The notes: generated by a model not told the origin, from the sequence alone. DNA of 64,000 nt from Beroe ovata (GCA_946803715.1 CAMPET010000207.1:37844-101843), one strand, 5' to 3'. Counted from the stretch's first letter, positions 51,924 through 64,000 are shown. Program-made: numbers and translations.

Positions 51924-52830
51924 ATTCTAATTTATAGTTTTAGTTATGTTTTGTTATGTTGCTTTATTTTACCACTTTTATTCATCGAATTTTCAACGTG
52001 CAACGGGAAGGGTTAGATTTATTATGATATTTCAGTCCCACTATGATTTTTTTGATAACTTATTTAATTTTTAATCACATTATTGTCACATTTTACTTAT
52101 TGTTTGATTATCATTAATGTTTGAGAATTGCAATTGTAACGTATCCATTTATGGATCTTACCATCCATTATTTGTTCCTGTTCAGCAAGCTCGCGTTTCA
52201 CTTGTCACATCATGATTTGTTGGTAGCCGGTAGGGTATGGCGGATCAGAAGGCTCACACAGAATTTTATCTCTGCAAAATATAATTTGACCCTTCTGATC
52301 CCCACGCGGATCACAGAGTTCATCTTAGGTGGCCATTCTGATCCACGTGGCGCTTCTCTGGGGTCGAGTCAAAATTCGGTGACCATCCTTGGCCTTATCC
52401 ACCTTACGTGGATCAGGAGGGTCACTCAAATCCAATTTGACCCCAGGGAAGCGCAACGTGGATCAGAAGGGTCAATTTCTATATTTCCGTGTGACCCTCT
52501 TGATCCACTACAGTAATAGTATGGAGTAGTCCTAAAGCAAAGAGATGCTACAACTACTAGTACTTGCCTCCATGCTATCAATCGGAAGTCCGGGGGAGGG
52601 ACGCACGTTGAAACAGTTACAGTTACAGAAGTCAGATTTATATTTTATACGTGAACGTGCTGAGAGTGACAATGTGTGTGTCTCGTACGCCTGCGCAGTT
52701 GCACTGTTGTCGTACTCGTAGCAGTACTCAGTAGTCGCACGTGCAAAATAGTAATACACGTGCTAATTCGGGAATTAACTCATTGAAATACTGTTTTGGT
52801 TATATCAGGATGCAATCAAATGCATAATTA
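51924..52830. repeat. Copy B of the same flank
   Basis: Restarts at ATTCTAATTTATAGTTTTAG, as in 51328 onward, and follows copy A with small differences. It carries an extra inverted-repeat element at about 52236-52516. Confidence 0.8.
52236..52516. mobile_element. Inverted-repeat MITE, absent from copy A
   Basis: The left end GCGGATCAGAAGGCTCACAC and the reverse complement of the right end (TGGATCAAGAGGGTCACACG) are similar, and the inverted similarity continues inward through TTGACCCTTCTGATCC. GATCCACGTGG-like strings recur inside. Copy A has no such insert at the matching place (about 51645-51665). Exact ends and target duplication are unclear. Confidence 0.65.
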
Positions 52831-53445
52831 GATTTAAAACTCTTTACAGATGAAAGTAAATAATAAATATGATATCGGCCACTTTGTTAAAAGTGGTTCC
52901 ATTGTCCCAAACGTTAACGATTTGAATTAAGCGCCGCCTACAATCTACATTCTACAATACAAACTGAAGTTTATGTTAAAAACTTTCTGAAAATGAAATA
53001 TAGGATTAGGACACACACACACAGTCACACAATAGACACGAAAAACTTGAAATCGAATTGAATATGATGAGGTCTTTAAATGACTATAATACAAGTACGT
53101 GCTCGCAATCGAATTTAGCAATAATTTAAATCCTTTGAACTTGAAAATGGAAAAGTAAGTATAGAATAAGATACTGAAAGTGAATACTGATAATCTGTAA
53201 CTTGTAACTATTCTATCTGAACGAATGGAGGCTATTTCTCTAACAGAAACATTTATAACTACTTAAATGTATAGTTGTACGTGTCTCGATGTGTTGAATC
53301 ATATCATACTGTAACTGTTCTGTAAGTGTGACGTGTACGCATCACGTACTGTACTGACGTACTGTAACGTGTATGGATCACGCACTCATGTACTGTGACG
53401 TAACAGACATTGGTTGTTAACAGGCGCGACTGCTAGGCACTGCAT

Positions 53446-56400
53446 CTAGTCCACTGTTACCACTCGGCTAGCCTGGGCTTTCTTGGTTGAGCTCCTGATA
53501 GACCCTGATCTAGGCCTGACATTGATGGGTTGTGGTAACGTGACATCCTCTCCCTCGACGTCCACTATTTGTGAGGCGCCAAAGTGTCTCGTGTCCTGTC
53601 TCTCAACCTGCGAATAAAGAGATCCGGTACACTGAGTGTGTCTCGCACAGCGCGATACTCACAGGAATGAAAACACTCACAGGGACAGCAAAATGAAAAT
53701 ATAGACACTTCAAGTTGGACAAAACAGCGTGTATTAAACAGCTGTATTTGACAGCTCCGTCATTTCCCGTAACCACAAACTTTTTGCAGAAATTCAGCGC
53801 GCAATTGTTCGTAAAAAGCGGCTGAAAGTGAATCACGAATCGCACAATTTGAAAGTCTAGCTCACTAATATGCACAATTCTCGTTGGGGATCGGTAGAAA
53901 GCACAAGTATGAGCTGCAGTACGTTGTTGGGAGCTGCATGGTTGAAGAGCACAAATATAGCTATACACGAATAATCACCCTTATAAGTGGAAGTTGAACG
54001 TAAAACTGTCTTAAAATGCTATCAGTTGAATATCCGTGACGTAAACCCTAGATAAGTAATGATATAGTTGTGGTCACACTGGAGTGACTTGTGGTGTCAA
54101 GCTGTCAGCGAGTCCAGGATATCGATGGGATCGATTCTATCGAGTGTGAAGGAGTTGGATAGGAATTGAATGAGTGAACACGTGCTGATAGTCCACGTTC
54201 CAACAAACTTCAGACAAGATACACCAATTCACAGCACTATATCAACCAATTAAGTAATTGGGTAATTACCTTGATCATTGCCTCGCCACCCATGATCATC
54301 CGACGGCCGTAGTTCTCGCCGCTGGCGAAGGCGTAACCACGAGTGCTCGCCTGAGCGGACGACGACCTGCCCAGGTCGTGACGACTTTGCTGCCGTTTCG
54401 TGGCGAACACGGCGTGACCTGAAATAACATTAACTTCAACTCAATTACACTAATAATTACAGAGAATTTAATATCACGAGTCCTATCATTTTCTAGGATA
54501 CGTTTTGAAAATGAAACATGTGTGTTGACAAACCTCCCTTGTGGTCCTTCTGCATGTGCAGAGGAAGGTGCTCTGCCATTTCCTTGAGGGGAGCTTTGAG
54601 ATTGCGAGTGAAGGTGGTGAACTTGGATTCCTTCTCCTTTTCTATGTTATACTGAATGAGAGGGGATGAGAGTTGGGGAGATTCATCGAACTATACCCCC
54701 ATTGACACTGTTCAAAAGTAAGACAATTCACACAGAGAAGAGTAATTACAATCGCAAATTACACCGTTTCATCAAGCACTGTTTCATTAAGATAGGAATC
54801 CCTCTCACCATAACTTCCTGTAGGAGTGTGGGCTGCGTGAGAATGACATACAGCCTGTACCCCACGAAGGGGAAGAGACAGATGACGACAGTGAGACACA
54901 TTGTCAACCACCAAGTCCTCGTCACCAGCACTCTGTAGATCTGTAAATATAGAAACAGATAGATATGCAAGAGTGTCAAAGACAAAGTTTTGCAAAGTGC
55001 TCGAACTTTATTAAAAAGTGAGCGTGTCACAAATAAAACACAGTTATTGGGTTGTCTTTACTTTAAGTTAATTGAAATGTCTTCTGACGATTGGTCTCAA
55101 CCATGAAACTTAAAGTAAAGACAACCCAATCACTGTGTTTTATTTGTGTAGAAACAGATAGAAACACAGGTCACGATGATTGCTTTCTCAGAGAGGGTAC
55201 TGATTTCATCAGTGATGGGTCGAATATCCCGATTCACGCGGGTAGTATAGAAAACTTACCCCGTCAAAGTAAGAGAAGTTCTCGGGGGACCATTGGAAAC
55301 AGAAAGGGGAGCAGATGAAGAGGAAGCAGAGGAACCATGCTGCAATGCTGCCCCATGTTAACAAGTGGTTCCACACCGTCCATAGCGTGGTCTCCAGGGC
55401 AACCTGGGGTGGTGTTGTGAGTGGGGTTGTGTGCTTGGGGTTGTGTCGGGTGTTGGGAGTGGGGTTGTGTCGGGTGTGTGGGGTGATGTTGACCATGTGA
55501 GATAAAGTGAGAGACAAACCTGACAGTTGACCACGATAGTCACTATTCCTGCAATGGCAGTTCCAATGAAGTACATGCTCTGCTGATCCAGCCCGTCAAA
55601 GCTGATGCTCTGGGCAAACATCTGGTATGGGATGAAGAGACACGCAGCAGCTACAATGAAACCGTGGAATCCCGATAGGGCAAAGGCTTGCTTGTTGAAT
55701 AGCTGGTTCAACTGGCCAACCTGAGACATAATACGGGCATTATGACAATAAACCAAAAATCAAATACTGACTAAACTTAAGACGTTAAAACTCGTCAAAT
55801 ACAGTCTTGGCTACTGACATATATTGATACTGAGTATAATTGGACCCACCTCGTACACCTCAGGGGGTGCATCCTCTATACTGAGTTCCTGATCCATAAC
55901 ACCGACCAGCATGATGGGCAGTGATGTGAACACCACGTTGTACAGGGTGATGTACAGCGGGTCGAATATTGTCTGGGCTGTAAACCCGCAAAACGGAGCG
56001 TAGAACAGCTGAACCTGGTGTAACGTATGAATGTATGTGGTGTGACGTCACTAGAAAATACGTGACGTCACGCGTTATAGTGAAAACTGCAAAGAGGAGA
56101 CTTATTCAGCCACAATATCACTATAATATTGGTAATTACCAGTGTAAAGGCGAAGTTTTTGAAGAAGAAATATCGAAGGAACTTGCACATTCTGATGTAG
56201 CTCCAGTGTCCGTGGACTAAGAGAAGTTTTTCCAGGAATCTGAACTGAGCAAAGCAGAAATCACTAGCCAGGACTGCTTGCCTTCCCTCCTTGCCACTGA
56301 TACCAACTCCAATGTGAGCCTCTGTAGCGGGGTATAGCGTGAGGCATAGCGCGTGATGGGGAATCACGCATTACTGTAATGTGCGATAACCAATCACAAT

Positions 56401-59400
56401 GATGTATCGATTAATGATAGCCAATCACATGTATACCTCGGATCATGCTGACGTCATTTGCCCCATCACCAATAGCGAGAGTGATGTTGTTATCATCTGA
56501 TTTCTCCGGTTTGAAGTTCTTTACTAACCGTACAACGAGTGCCTACAAACGAGAGAGATTACTCTCACGGACAGTTCTCACAATAATCACAGTCAGTGAC
56601 TCTCGGTCATTGGTCACCCTCAGTCATTTCTCAGACAGCGAGGCTCCACGCCACATACCTTCTGAAGTGGTGTGACCCTGCAGCACACCACAGCACCACA
56701 CTGTAGTGCCAAGTCTAGGAATGATTGCTTAAGGTGGTCCTCCAGAGCGAATTGTAGTGTGGTTCCAGTAACCACGAGAGCGAACTCTGCGTCCACTCCT
56801 TGCTGAAAAACACGTGTGTGTTGAGAACGATCTGACCCCGTTGAATGGGGACGGATATCAGCAATACAGCTGACCAATACAATCTTGGCAAAGTGTCAAA
56901 TCCTGGCGGCATGCCAGATCCTTGTATACCTTTCTCCCGGCTTTACGAAGGTCCCGAATCCGGTACTGGAGTTCGTTCATCTCAAACTTCACTTCGTCTG
57001 ACTCGTCCCCCTCCAATATGAGTACCTCCATCTGAGGTTTGATCAGCTTGCAGCTGTACCCGATGTTGATAGCTGTCTCTGTAGGAGGGGGGGTTGAGTT
57101 GGTGCAACGATGAATTGTTGGTTCAATGGTGTACTCAGCATTCATTTTCATGTGTCAGTTTTTAACTTTCATCCCAATTGTCTATTATCGGTAATTGAAG
57201 TCTCACCCTGCTTATCACCGGTGAGGACCCATATCTTGATGCTAGCTCGGGCCAGGTTAGCGATTGTCTCAGGTACACCATCCTGTAACTTATCCTCAAT
57301 CGCAGTTGCCCCTATCAGATCCAGATCTTTCTCAATGAGGTCGTATGCAGCGTTAATCTCTGCATCTCGATCAGCCAGCGACATTCTGAATATAGAGCGT
57401 CATTAGCACCTGCTCATCATGGACACACAAATAATTGCTGCGTAATTGTTGCTCCGATACCAGCACAAGTTGCCGGACAAATCCCAAAATAACCCTACAA
57501 ACTCACGTGGCTTTTTCGAAGATGGCCTCCCATTCCAAGAACTCTGCATCAGGAATACACTTGTATGCTATGATGAGAGTTCTCAGACCCTCCCTCGCAT
57601 AACAATTCATGTGCTCCAGTGTTGCATCCAGTTTCGCCGGGTCCTTGTCGTTTAGGAGTGGTATCACGGTTGTGTCTGCAAGTGGTGATAGTGTTAGTGG
57701 ACACTGGACAGCGAGGGGAAATATCACAAGGAAAAATTATCCAGGATAAAAGAGTGTGAGTGCGGAAGAAACAAGCATTTTCGAAAATTAGCTACAAAAA
57801 TTACCAATACAAGAAAAAAATTGTCTTCGATATCACAAAAATGTTGCCAATCTACACATGTTCATCACCATTTCGTCCATTTTCACCCATGATCAATATC
57901 AGTTCCCTATTTCCTCTCAAACCAATCTATCATGAGATGAATCATCTCCCCCAATTGTCCTCTTCCTAACTTTCTTCCCCGCGATCACCTCAGTCTCATA
58001 CTGACGCTGTGCACCCAAAGCACGCACATGCCGGGGCACATCGACATACGCGTCCGCCCGCTCATTCTCCAACCGTTTTGTGTCCTCGTGCATCGCGAAC
58101 ACAATTGTTATACTCCCTAGCAACAGAATCACTGCTGTTACCATGACAACCGGTCCTATGATCGGTCCGTATGTCTCCAGAGCAGGAGTGACAGTTGTCA
58201 GTGTGTTCACAGCTCGTAGCAGACTCAGTGAGAATTTCTCGGAGTATTCGCGTCCTACTTCATTGACCGGTATCAGTCTCTCCTCGAGTGTCAGTGGTAT
58301 TCCGACAAGGTATGTTTTGGTTATACCCCTATTGGTGAGAACCTGCAGGAAATAACTCTCGGGGAGGGGGTAAATCGCGTCCTGTCCCAGGGCGAGACCG
58401 TACGGCACTTTGAACTCGATATCCCCGACAATTGCTTCCTTCCGTTCCTTGTAGTAATCCAGGATATCAGTGTAGTTGGGAGGCGAGCCCGAGATATCGC
58501 CATCAGTGTACGGCTGAACTAGCACACTCTTGTATAGCTCGTCAAACTGGAACCAAAATATCGGTTTTCCCGCACCATTAATGAGATCTGTGGCAAAATC
58601 CATGATGATAGTCACTTCAGATTCGGAGAACGGTCCCGAACCGTCAAATTCCAAGTTACAATCCTTGCCTGCGACTGCAGTGCTCACTGTTTCCCTCGCA
58701 TTGAGTTCTAGATCCACCCCTACACAGGAGAAGTCCCCGTTAGTCACCGTGTTCAAATTCTTATTCCAGAATCTGTTCGTGTCAATTGTCTGTGTGTATC
58801 CCTCAGGGTTTGGCAGAGGGATCAGATACAGAGTGTTTCGGGAAACCAGGGCATGGATTTCATCAGATAGATCAGCATCGTATGTGAGGAATCGGTCCAG
58901 CATTCGCAACACAGTCTTGATTGATAACCACTGACCCCCATCCCAACTCGACATGAAAACGTGGACTCGCTGATCTTTATATGTGCTCCCAGGATGACGT
59001 GATACTTTGACTATCTTCAGTGGTGGACGTCCATCACCCAGATCATAAGATAGCTCCTCCATCCATTCCACTTGACTCGTTGTGTGATTGATGTAGTTGT
59101 ATATCGTGTCCACGTCCCAAATCAAGCTGAAGTCGTACCCACTGGGATCCAGGTTGTTCCTCAAGAAGAGATTGTCTGCAAAAGTGAGGCTGGATTCTCC
59201 ACCTTCCACACCCGTCGTTACCACAAATTTGTCAACTTCACTCAGCGAACTCATCTGGATTTCCTCCTGCCTCAGACTGTTTTGGAAGTTTTCCACCTCG
59301 GTTTCCAAGAGACCAATAGTGACAAGTTTATCAATATTATCTGCGTTCGTTAGACCGTGCCAATTGTGTTTCTCCAGAGCAACGGTAGTCACCGTTTCCA

Positions 59401-62400
59401 TGACAACCGGGTCAGAGTTAGTCAACACTTGGAGTGTCAGTCCATTGTAGTCAGCTGTGACTGTGTCTTGGTCAATAGTTGGATTAAGTGACGAGCATAC
59501 CGGCAGATAAATTAGTACGGTAAAAAGCAGCGCGAAAATCATGATTATAGAAGTGGATAGCTACGCAAAAATACATGATCAAGATGTCTTGAGACACATG
59601 TTTCCCTCATTACAGCTTACAGAGCAAAGCACACACTGAGAGTTGTACATCAAATATTGATGTATCGTGTACACTGTACAGACAGTACCATCAACAAACA
59701 AACCATTGTGTGAACTTGGTAATGATTATTATCGGACATGTTACCTGCGCCCTTGCAGAGGAGACGTATCTGACCGTCTGGGCATCTCAGAATGATGCTC
59801 ATCCTCTTTCTGACGTTGTCAAAGTCGAGCAGAGCAAGAAGCTCATACTCCTCCTCAGTTCCCAGCAAGTTAAGGGTTACTGTCTTCTGTGTTCGCGACT
59901 ACGGATTATTCGGATTAGAGGAGCAGGATGGGAAAATACTAAAATTTCAGAAGTCACTATCCTTTGATCAAACAACAAACACTGAAGGCAATTTCAATGC
60001 AAACCCCCCAATAACCAATTACTAGTTAACTACTAACACGTCACTACCCGAATGATACTCACCAGGTAGACGTATCCAAAGTTTCGGGCGGCGGTCAGCA
60101 ATGCCTCCTCGTCTGGACTCTGGGCCTGGTAGACGAGATTCCCATCCTCTTCATACTCTGACATGACTGTGTGACACAGTGATAACACCTGAGAGAGACG
60201 ATAGAGGTGGTTTTGAGAGCCCAGAGATACTAGTGACACTGTGCTTCCATACTAATAGATTATTATTGAGTGTTGCAGGACTGTATCTGGCAACTGCACG
60301 CTAGAAGCAGTGATCAGATAACATCCAGCAACTAGAGTGATATCGTATGCGCGACTTATAATTTCCGATCGCGACAAGAAATGACCCTATATCATAGGGC
60401 CATTGCATCACTAAATGTTACCTTGAAGTACATGTCGACTTCAGGGTCTCGAGCCTGGACAGCGTCAAGGAGACTTTTATCAGAATACTTGAACTTTGGG
60501 TCGGCAAAACTGTTCCACGAGAAATCCACTAATTTGGGCTGTTTCTAAAGGGGATACAGCTTGTTATATTGGATTGGAATGACATGAATTTGGTTTTCGT
60601 GGAGAGTCAAGCGACATCAAGTACCTCGAATTCGCTATCTGAAGCAGTGTTCTGTCCATACTGAACGGAGTTTATAGACCCCTTCAGGAATATCATGACA
60701 TTTTGAGTGAGTGTCCCGGTTTTATCACTGAACACGTACTTTATCTGTCCGAGCTCTTCATTTAGAGCCGTGCTCCTGTAACATGGGATAGTGGTGTCAA
60801 AGGAAAGTGGTGAAAATGTGGAGTTAAATGATTTCCAAACACAGAAACGTGTAAGTATGATGAAGTTGGCGGGAAATTGAGCGACCAGACTTTCCCAGTA
60901 TCTCGACAACGTCATTGAGAATTTGTGATGCAGACAACAAACACCTGGCTTTAGCTGGCGTGTCTGTCTCATTGTGATACATCGATAGATCCACGTTGAT
61001 AAACAGACTCTGTCCCAACCGAATCATCTCCACACTGAAACGAATAATCGTGAGTCATCACCAATAATTTGTGTGAGTCATTACGATTAAGTGTAAGGGG
61101 GGTATACATCACTTTGTACGTATTGAAACACAATTCACCTGACATAGAGTGAAATGGGGACAAGAGTGTTTAGGACGATGATATAGGAGGGAATTCTTGT
61201 GAGAGCTATCACAATGGTGGTGTCAAGAGGGCTTTGCCATGGGGTGTACAGCTCCGAGAAATACTGAAATAGTAGATGGTGTCATGTTGTTATGGAATAA
61301 AGGGGGCGAAACCCCACACAAAGTACAGTTATATGAAACTAGATATAATGTCACGTTCATTCCTACCTTCCCTCTAATGAACTCCCATATAAATGAGCCG
61401 ACGCCACATAGCACGCATAACGCAAGTAGGAGACCCAGAATCTGAAAAATGGAAATTCAGTGGTCAGCATTGAATTCGTGGGTGATGAAATTTGGTTCAC
61501 ATCACAAATGTGCACACGTTGCGCGCCCCTGTTCTACTCAGTGAACTGAAAAGTCGTAGAAAGGACCACGGAGACGCGCAGCGCGCGCGGAGTATTTGGG
61601 TCACGCAGCGCGGGAACAATCACAAAAGCCTAAATAACCGCACGTCACATAAACACTCACGTAGTAAACTATCTTGTTGAGCAGGTGATCCACATTAGTT
61701 CGTTTAAGAGTGGGTTTTCCTGAGGAAATAAGCCGATAACGGGTGTTGATTTATTGACGATATATTGTACATGGACCCAATAATTGAATGTGTACGCAAT
61801 TCAGGGAGCTCTACATGATCACTCTATAATGTGTGATGTCATAATCGTATCAGGCGATCCGAATTTCCAGCGTGATAGCGATTAAAATATGTGATCGCGC
61901 GCTAAAAAGACGCGCAAAGAGAGCGCTGAAAAAACTTTCCATTTGTCAGAAACAATCGCGCGCACTTCCCAAATCACGAATTCAGTGACATTTTTCACAA
62001 CGTACAGTGTGATACCGGCGCAACGAAACAAAAACATCTTTTACCAGTGCTGTTCCATTGTTGCATAATATAGGCATCGTAGTATCAGAGAATATGTGTC
62101 TTCAGTGTAATGTTGGAGTGATGGAAACTATCCCGATTGGCACAGTGCGCAAGAATAATTAACGCAGAAACGCAGTGGTGCAGTTAGATCTTTGGAACAT
62201 TGCCAAACTTCGTGAGAGCGCTTTCACCCAACTTTTTATAATGTACACTCTTCAGAAGAAGCGTAAGAAGGAAAATGGTTCTTAATGTTAATGCGATAAG
62301 TTCTTCCAAAAGTGAGTTTTTCGAATGTTTCGAATCGAATTGTTGCTTTTAGTAGTAGCGCTCGGGATGCCGTAGGGCGTTGTTGGGATGTAAACCAATC

Positions 62401-62736
62401 ACTTCACATTTCATTCATATACTAACCAGAATTCATCATGAGTTTGCTCTGATGTCCAGTAAAGACCACCAAACCAACTGCCCACGTTGTATTCTTCAGT
62501 ATCATGCCCTGACGAGAGCCAAAATGAGTGTTATTCTGACCAAACATTCATTTTGTGTCGGAATGAATCGTTCATTTTCCGACACTAAGAAATAACATCG
62601 CAAACCCGTAACAGTATCTTCTCGTTGTCGAGTGAGTACTGAGCCAAATCTCCCTCGTTTTCGTCTAAACTCTCCATAGCTAGGACCCCGATGAACTTGT
62701 CTAGTCTGTTATTAGGCAACTCGCACTCAACACGTC
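53446..62736 (-). CDS. ATP8B: Class-1b P4-ATPase (ATP8B-type phospholipid flippase), N terminus beyond the window
   Basis: P4-ATPases move phospholipids from the outer to the inner leaflet, usually with a CDC50 partner. Twenty-three exons run from 62606-62736 to 53446-53607 and give about 1026 residues; about 180-200 N-terminal residues are missing. Visible are [35 protein letters not shown] (TM4), the phosphorylation site [10 protein letters not shown] (60625-60775), LCHTVMSE with [11 protein letters not shown], the nucleotide-binding [42 protein letters not shown] and the last six helices. The tail [12 protein letters not shown] matches ATP8B1/2/4 rather than ATP8A. An intron of about 2.1 kb (57676-59744) contains another gene on the same strand. 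The final exon has a Ser/Arg-rich end, [15 protein letters not shown]. Confidence 0.95.
55028..55148. mobile_element. Palindromic MITE in an ATP8B intron
   Basis: Arms of about 42 bp (CACAAATAAAACACAG... and ...CTGTGTTTTATTTGTG) are almost perfect reverse complements, with a loop of about 35 bp around 55088. It lies between the exons at 54815-54940 and 55260-55403. Confidence 0.85.
57917..59542 (-). CDS. Membrane-anchored M14 carboxypeptidase-like pseudoenzyme, nested gene
   Basis: A single uninterrupted exon of 541 codons in an ATP8B intron. A signal peptide lies at 1-18 ([18 protein letters not shown]). A region like an M14 activation segment follows (31-105), then an M14-like domain from about 146 (DTIYNYI), and a transmembrane helix at about 460-483 with a basic cytosolic tail of about 58 residues. 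Fold markers are retained: [18 protein letters not shown] and CVGVD. Catalytic residues are not. The zinc motif HxxE aligns with DGGQ at 201-204, the third ligand His with Gln at about 332 (WFQFDEL), the substrate-binding NRNW with ELNA, and the catalytic Glu segment with YLVGIP at 411-416. The frame is intact, so selection for a non-enzymatic role is likely. The alignment was made by eye. Confidence 0.8.
   Translation of the reverse strand: MIFALLFTVLIYLPVCSSLNPTIDQDTVTADYNGLTLQVLTNSDPVVMETVTTVALEKHNWHGLTNADNIDKLVTIGLLETEVENFQNSLRQEEIQMSSLSEVDKFVVTTGVEGGESSLTFADNLFLRNNLDPSGYDFSLIWDVDTIYNYINHTTSQVEWMEELSYDLGDGRPPLKIVKVSRHPGSTYKDQRVHVFMSSWDGGQWLSIKTVLRMLDRFLTYDADLSDEIHALVSRNTLYLIPLPNPEGYTQTIDTNRFWNKNLNTVTNGDFSCVGVDLELNARETVSTAVAGKDCNLEFDGSGPFSESEVTIIMDFATDLINGAGKPIFWFQFDELYKSVLVQPYTDGDISGSPPNYTDILDYYKERKEAIVGDIEFKVPYGLALGQDAIYPLPESYFLQVLTNRGITKTYLVGIPLTLEERLIPVNEVGREYSEKFSLSLLRAVNTLTTVTPALETYGPIIGPVVMVTAVILLLGSITIVFAMHEDTKRLENERADAYVDVPRHVRALGAQRQYETEVIAGKKVRKRTIGGDDSSHDRLV
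61505..61618. mobile_element. GC-rich interspersed element, copy in an ATP8B intron
   Basis: GCACACGTTGCGCGC, CTGTTCTACTCAGTGAACTG, AAAAGTCGTAGAAA and GGAGTATTTGGGTCACGCAG occur in the same order as at 41310-41410. It sits between the exons at 61367-61441 and 61661-61719. Confidence 0.65.
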
Positions 62737-63964
62737 CTGAGGTAATTGGATAATGGGGTAATTATAGCTGATCAGGTAACTGGCAGGAAGCTTAGCAAAT
62801 TACCAGATCATTGATTGATCATGCGTATAAGAATGGAGGTTTCACTCCAGTATGTATCTTGTATAGTACCTATCTTTCACACGGAATCTATGCCTTGTCA
62901 ACTTGCCAAGTTTACAGGTACCTACATTTAGCATCGAAATTCCAGAACAGGAATTCTACGATATACTGACGCAGTGACGTACAGATCACTTCAGAATAAT
63001 ACCGATATGTAACCGTAAAATAGTGCAATTTCCGTGCTCAAGTTGTAATATATGCCGTGTGTTATGTTTCCAGGGATACCCTCGCTGGGAAAAGCTAAAT
63101 ACTTGGAGTAAAAATAGAAAACACACGCAGTTAGTACCAGGCCGATAAGTAGGAAGACTTATATACGCGTGTGTGTGTGTGTCTGAGTGCTATCTACTAC
63201 TTATCAGTATTTAGTGCTTCTTTAGGATGAATGTTATCGGAATGTCAAATTACTGCCAAATTTCTGCCTGTCGTTTCAATGAAAATACAGTTCACATCGT
63301 CATATCACACAACAGTACTTCATATAGGATATTGTAGAGTGTACAGTGGAAATATATAATCAGAGCTGTAGACTGCGCTCATACTTGTGCATCTTTGTAA
63401 ACAGAGACAGTAGTTGCATGGCAGCCACTGTATCACACTATCAGTGTGCTAACAGTATTGGCATTTGTGAGTATATCTACTGGAAGGTTCAGTAACGAGT
63501 AGAAAGTACTAACCGTCATATTACTCACGAAGGTGTGTAATATGGCATTATGCACCTACAAGGCAGGTTCATGCAGTGCATTACTGTACTATGTACATTA
63601 TATACATTATACAATGTACACTGTATTCGTTCGACTGGGCTCTAATTCAGCTGTCAGCCTAGCTCACTCAATTACAGGTTCCTGCGTACTGCAGCGTGCT
63701 TGTGACACGTGTCAGTTCATGTCACACCTCTCACGGCTCATTAATTAGTTAATAGATGTCTGTTCAGTGTACACTGTATATAGTGTATAGTGTATATTGT
63801 TTACTCATTACTCATTCTAATGCTACACTGTATACAACATACACTCACTTGTACAAAATTCACTGCACAGTGCACACGGTCATATTATGTAAGTGTACCA
63901 ATGAACAATGACCCCCTGCTGACCCACCCCCAGTAACGTGCAGGTCGAGCACTATACGATCTTT

Positions 63965-64000
<36 letters not shown>
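62737..64000. other. Non-coding right end of the window
   Basis: This should be an ATP8B intron, as the missing N-terminal exons must lie further right. It holds a GT tract at 63171-63182, many ATGTACA/TATACA-type AT-rich short repeats at 63580-63860 and a terminal (GT)n at 63967-64000. No exon of the flippase was found here. Confidence 0.6.
63967..64000. repeat. (GT)n microsatellite at the window edge
   Basis: An uninterrupted GT run continues to the last base of the window. Confidence 0.98.

Noticed and set aside
58530-59450. Plus-strand open frames opposite the carboxypeptidase-like gene
   Set aside because: They overlap the long minus-strand frame that has a signal peptide, fold markers and membrane anchor; they have no features of their own.

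Overview
The window is animal nuclear DNA. Its protein-coding genes are split by short introns, mostly 70-400 bp with GT-AG ends. The gene set includes a focal-adhesion parvin, the dynein-assembly factor DNAAF6, an SLC12 transporter, a class-1b P4-ATPase, mitochondrial aconitase and ribosomal protein eL28. Parvin plus DNAAF6 fits a metazoan with motile cilia. The compact genes, abundant microsatellites and extreme allelic variation would suit a marine invertebrate, but the species cannot be named from sequence alone.

Layout. Bases 1-3400 are a degenerate 16-17 bp minisatellite. From 3.5 to 14.2 kb three minus-strand genes lie head to tail: an ankyrin/MYND protein (14165-12399), a LanC-like protein (11968-10287) and MCM6 (10059 to below 5358, its C-terminal part not found). 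The stretch 14.2-21.3 kb is gene-poor and holds a CRE-rich 44-bp repeat, a 354-bp satellite, a 111-bp satellite and two orphan coding fragments. Plus-strand genes follow: a truncated SLC12A9-like transporter (21361-23007), DNAAF6 (24980-25900), PPP2R3C (26287-28237) and parvin (28975-40889). A repeat-rich gap of about 4 kb comes next, then eL28 (44919-45302), ACO2 (45507-48972) and a divergent KH-domain protein (49816-51298). The last 10 kb is a minus-strand ATP8B-type flippase (62736-53446, open at the right edge). Inside one of its introns sits an intact single-exon gene for a membrane-anchored carboxypeptidase-like protein that has lost every recognisable catalytic residue.

Two themes run through the window. 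First, a run of Ns and single Ns at 16155, 35399, 40358, 41938 and 51923 separate neighbouring near-copies of the same sequence. This is best read as two haplotypes laid end to end by the assembler. Comparing such copies exposes insertion polymorphisms of small palindromic or inverted-repeat elements (36447-36809, 40112-40245, about 52236-52516). Second, a 111-bp satellite occurs at four loci next to a shared MITE-like module, so the satellite appears to travel with a mobile element.

The genes do not form one pathway. They are housekeeping genes for replication licensing (MCM6), translation (eL28), the TCA cycle (ACO2), membrane lipid asymmetry (ATP8B), cilia (DNAAF6), phosphatase regulation (PPP2R3C) and adhesion (parvin), packed with short spacers.
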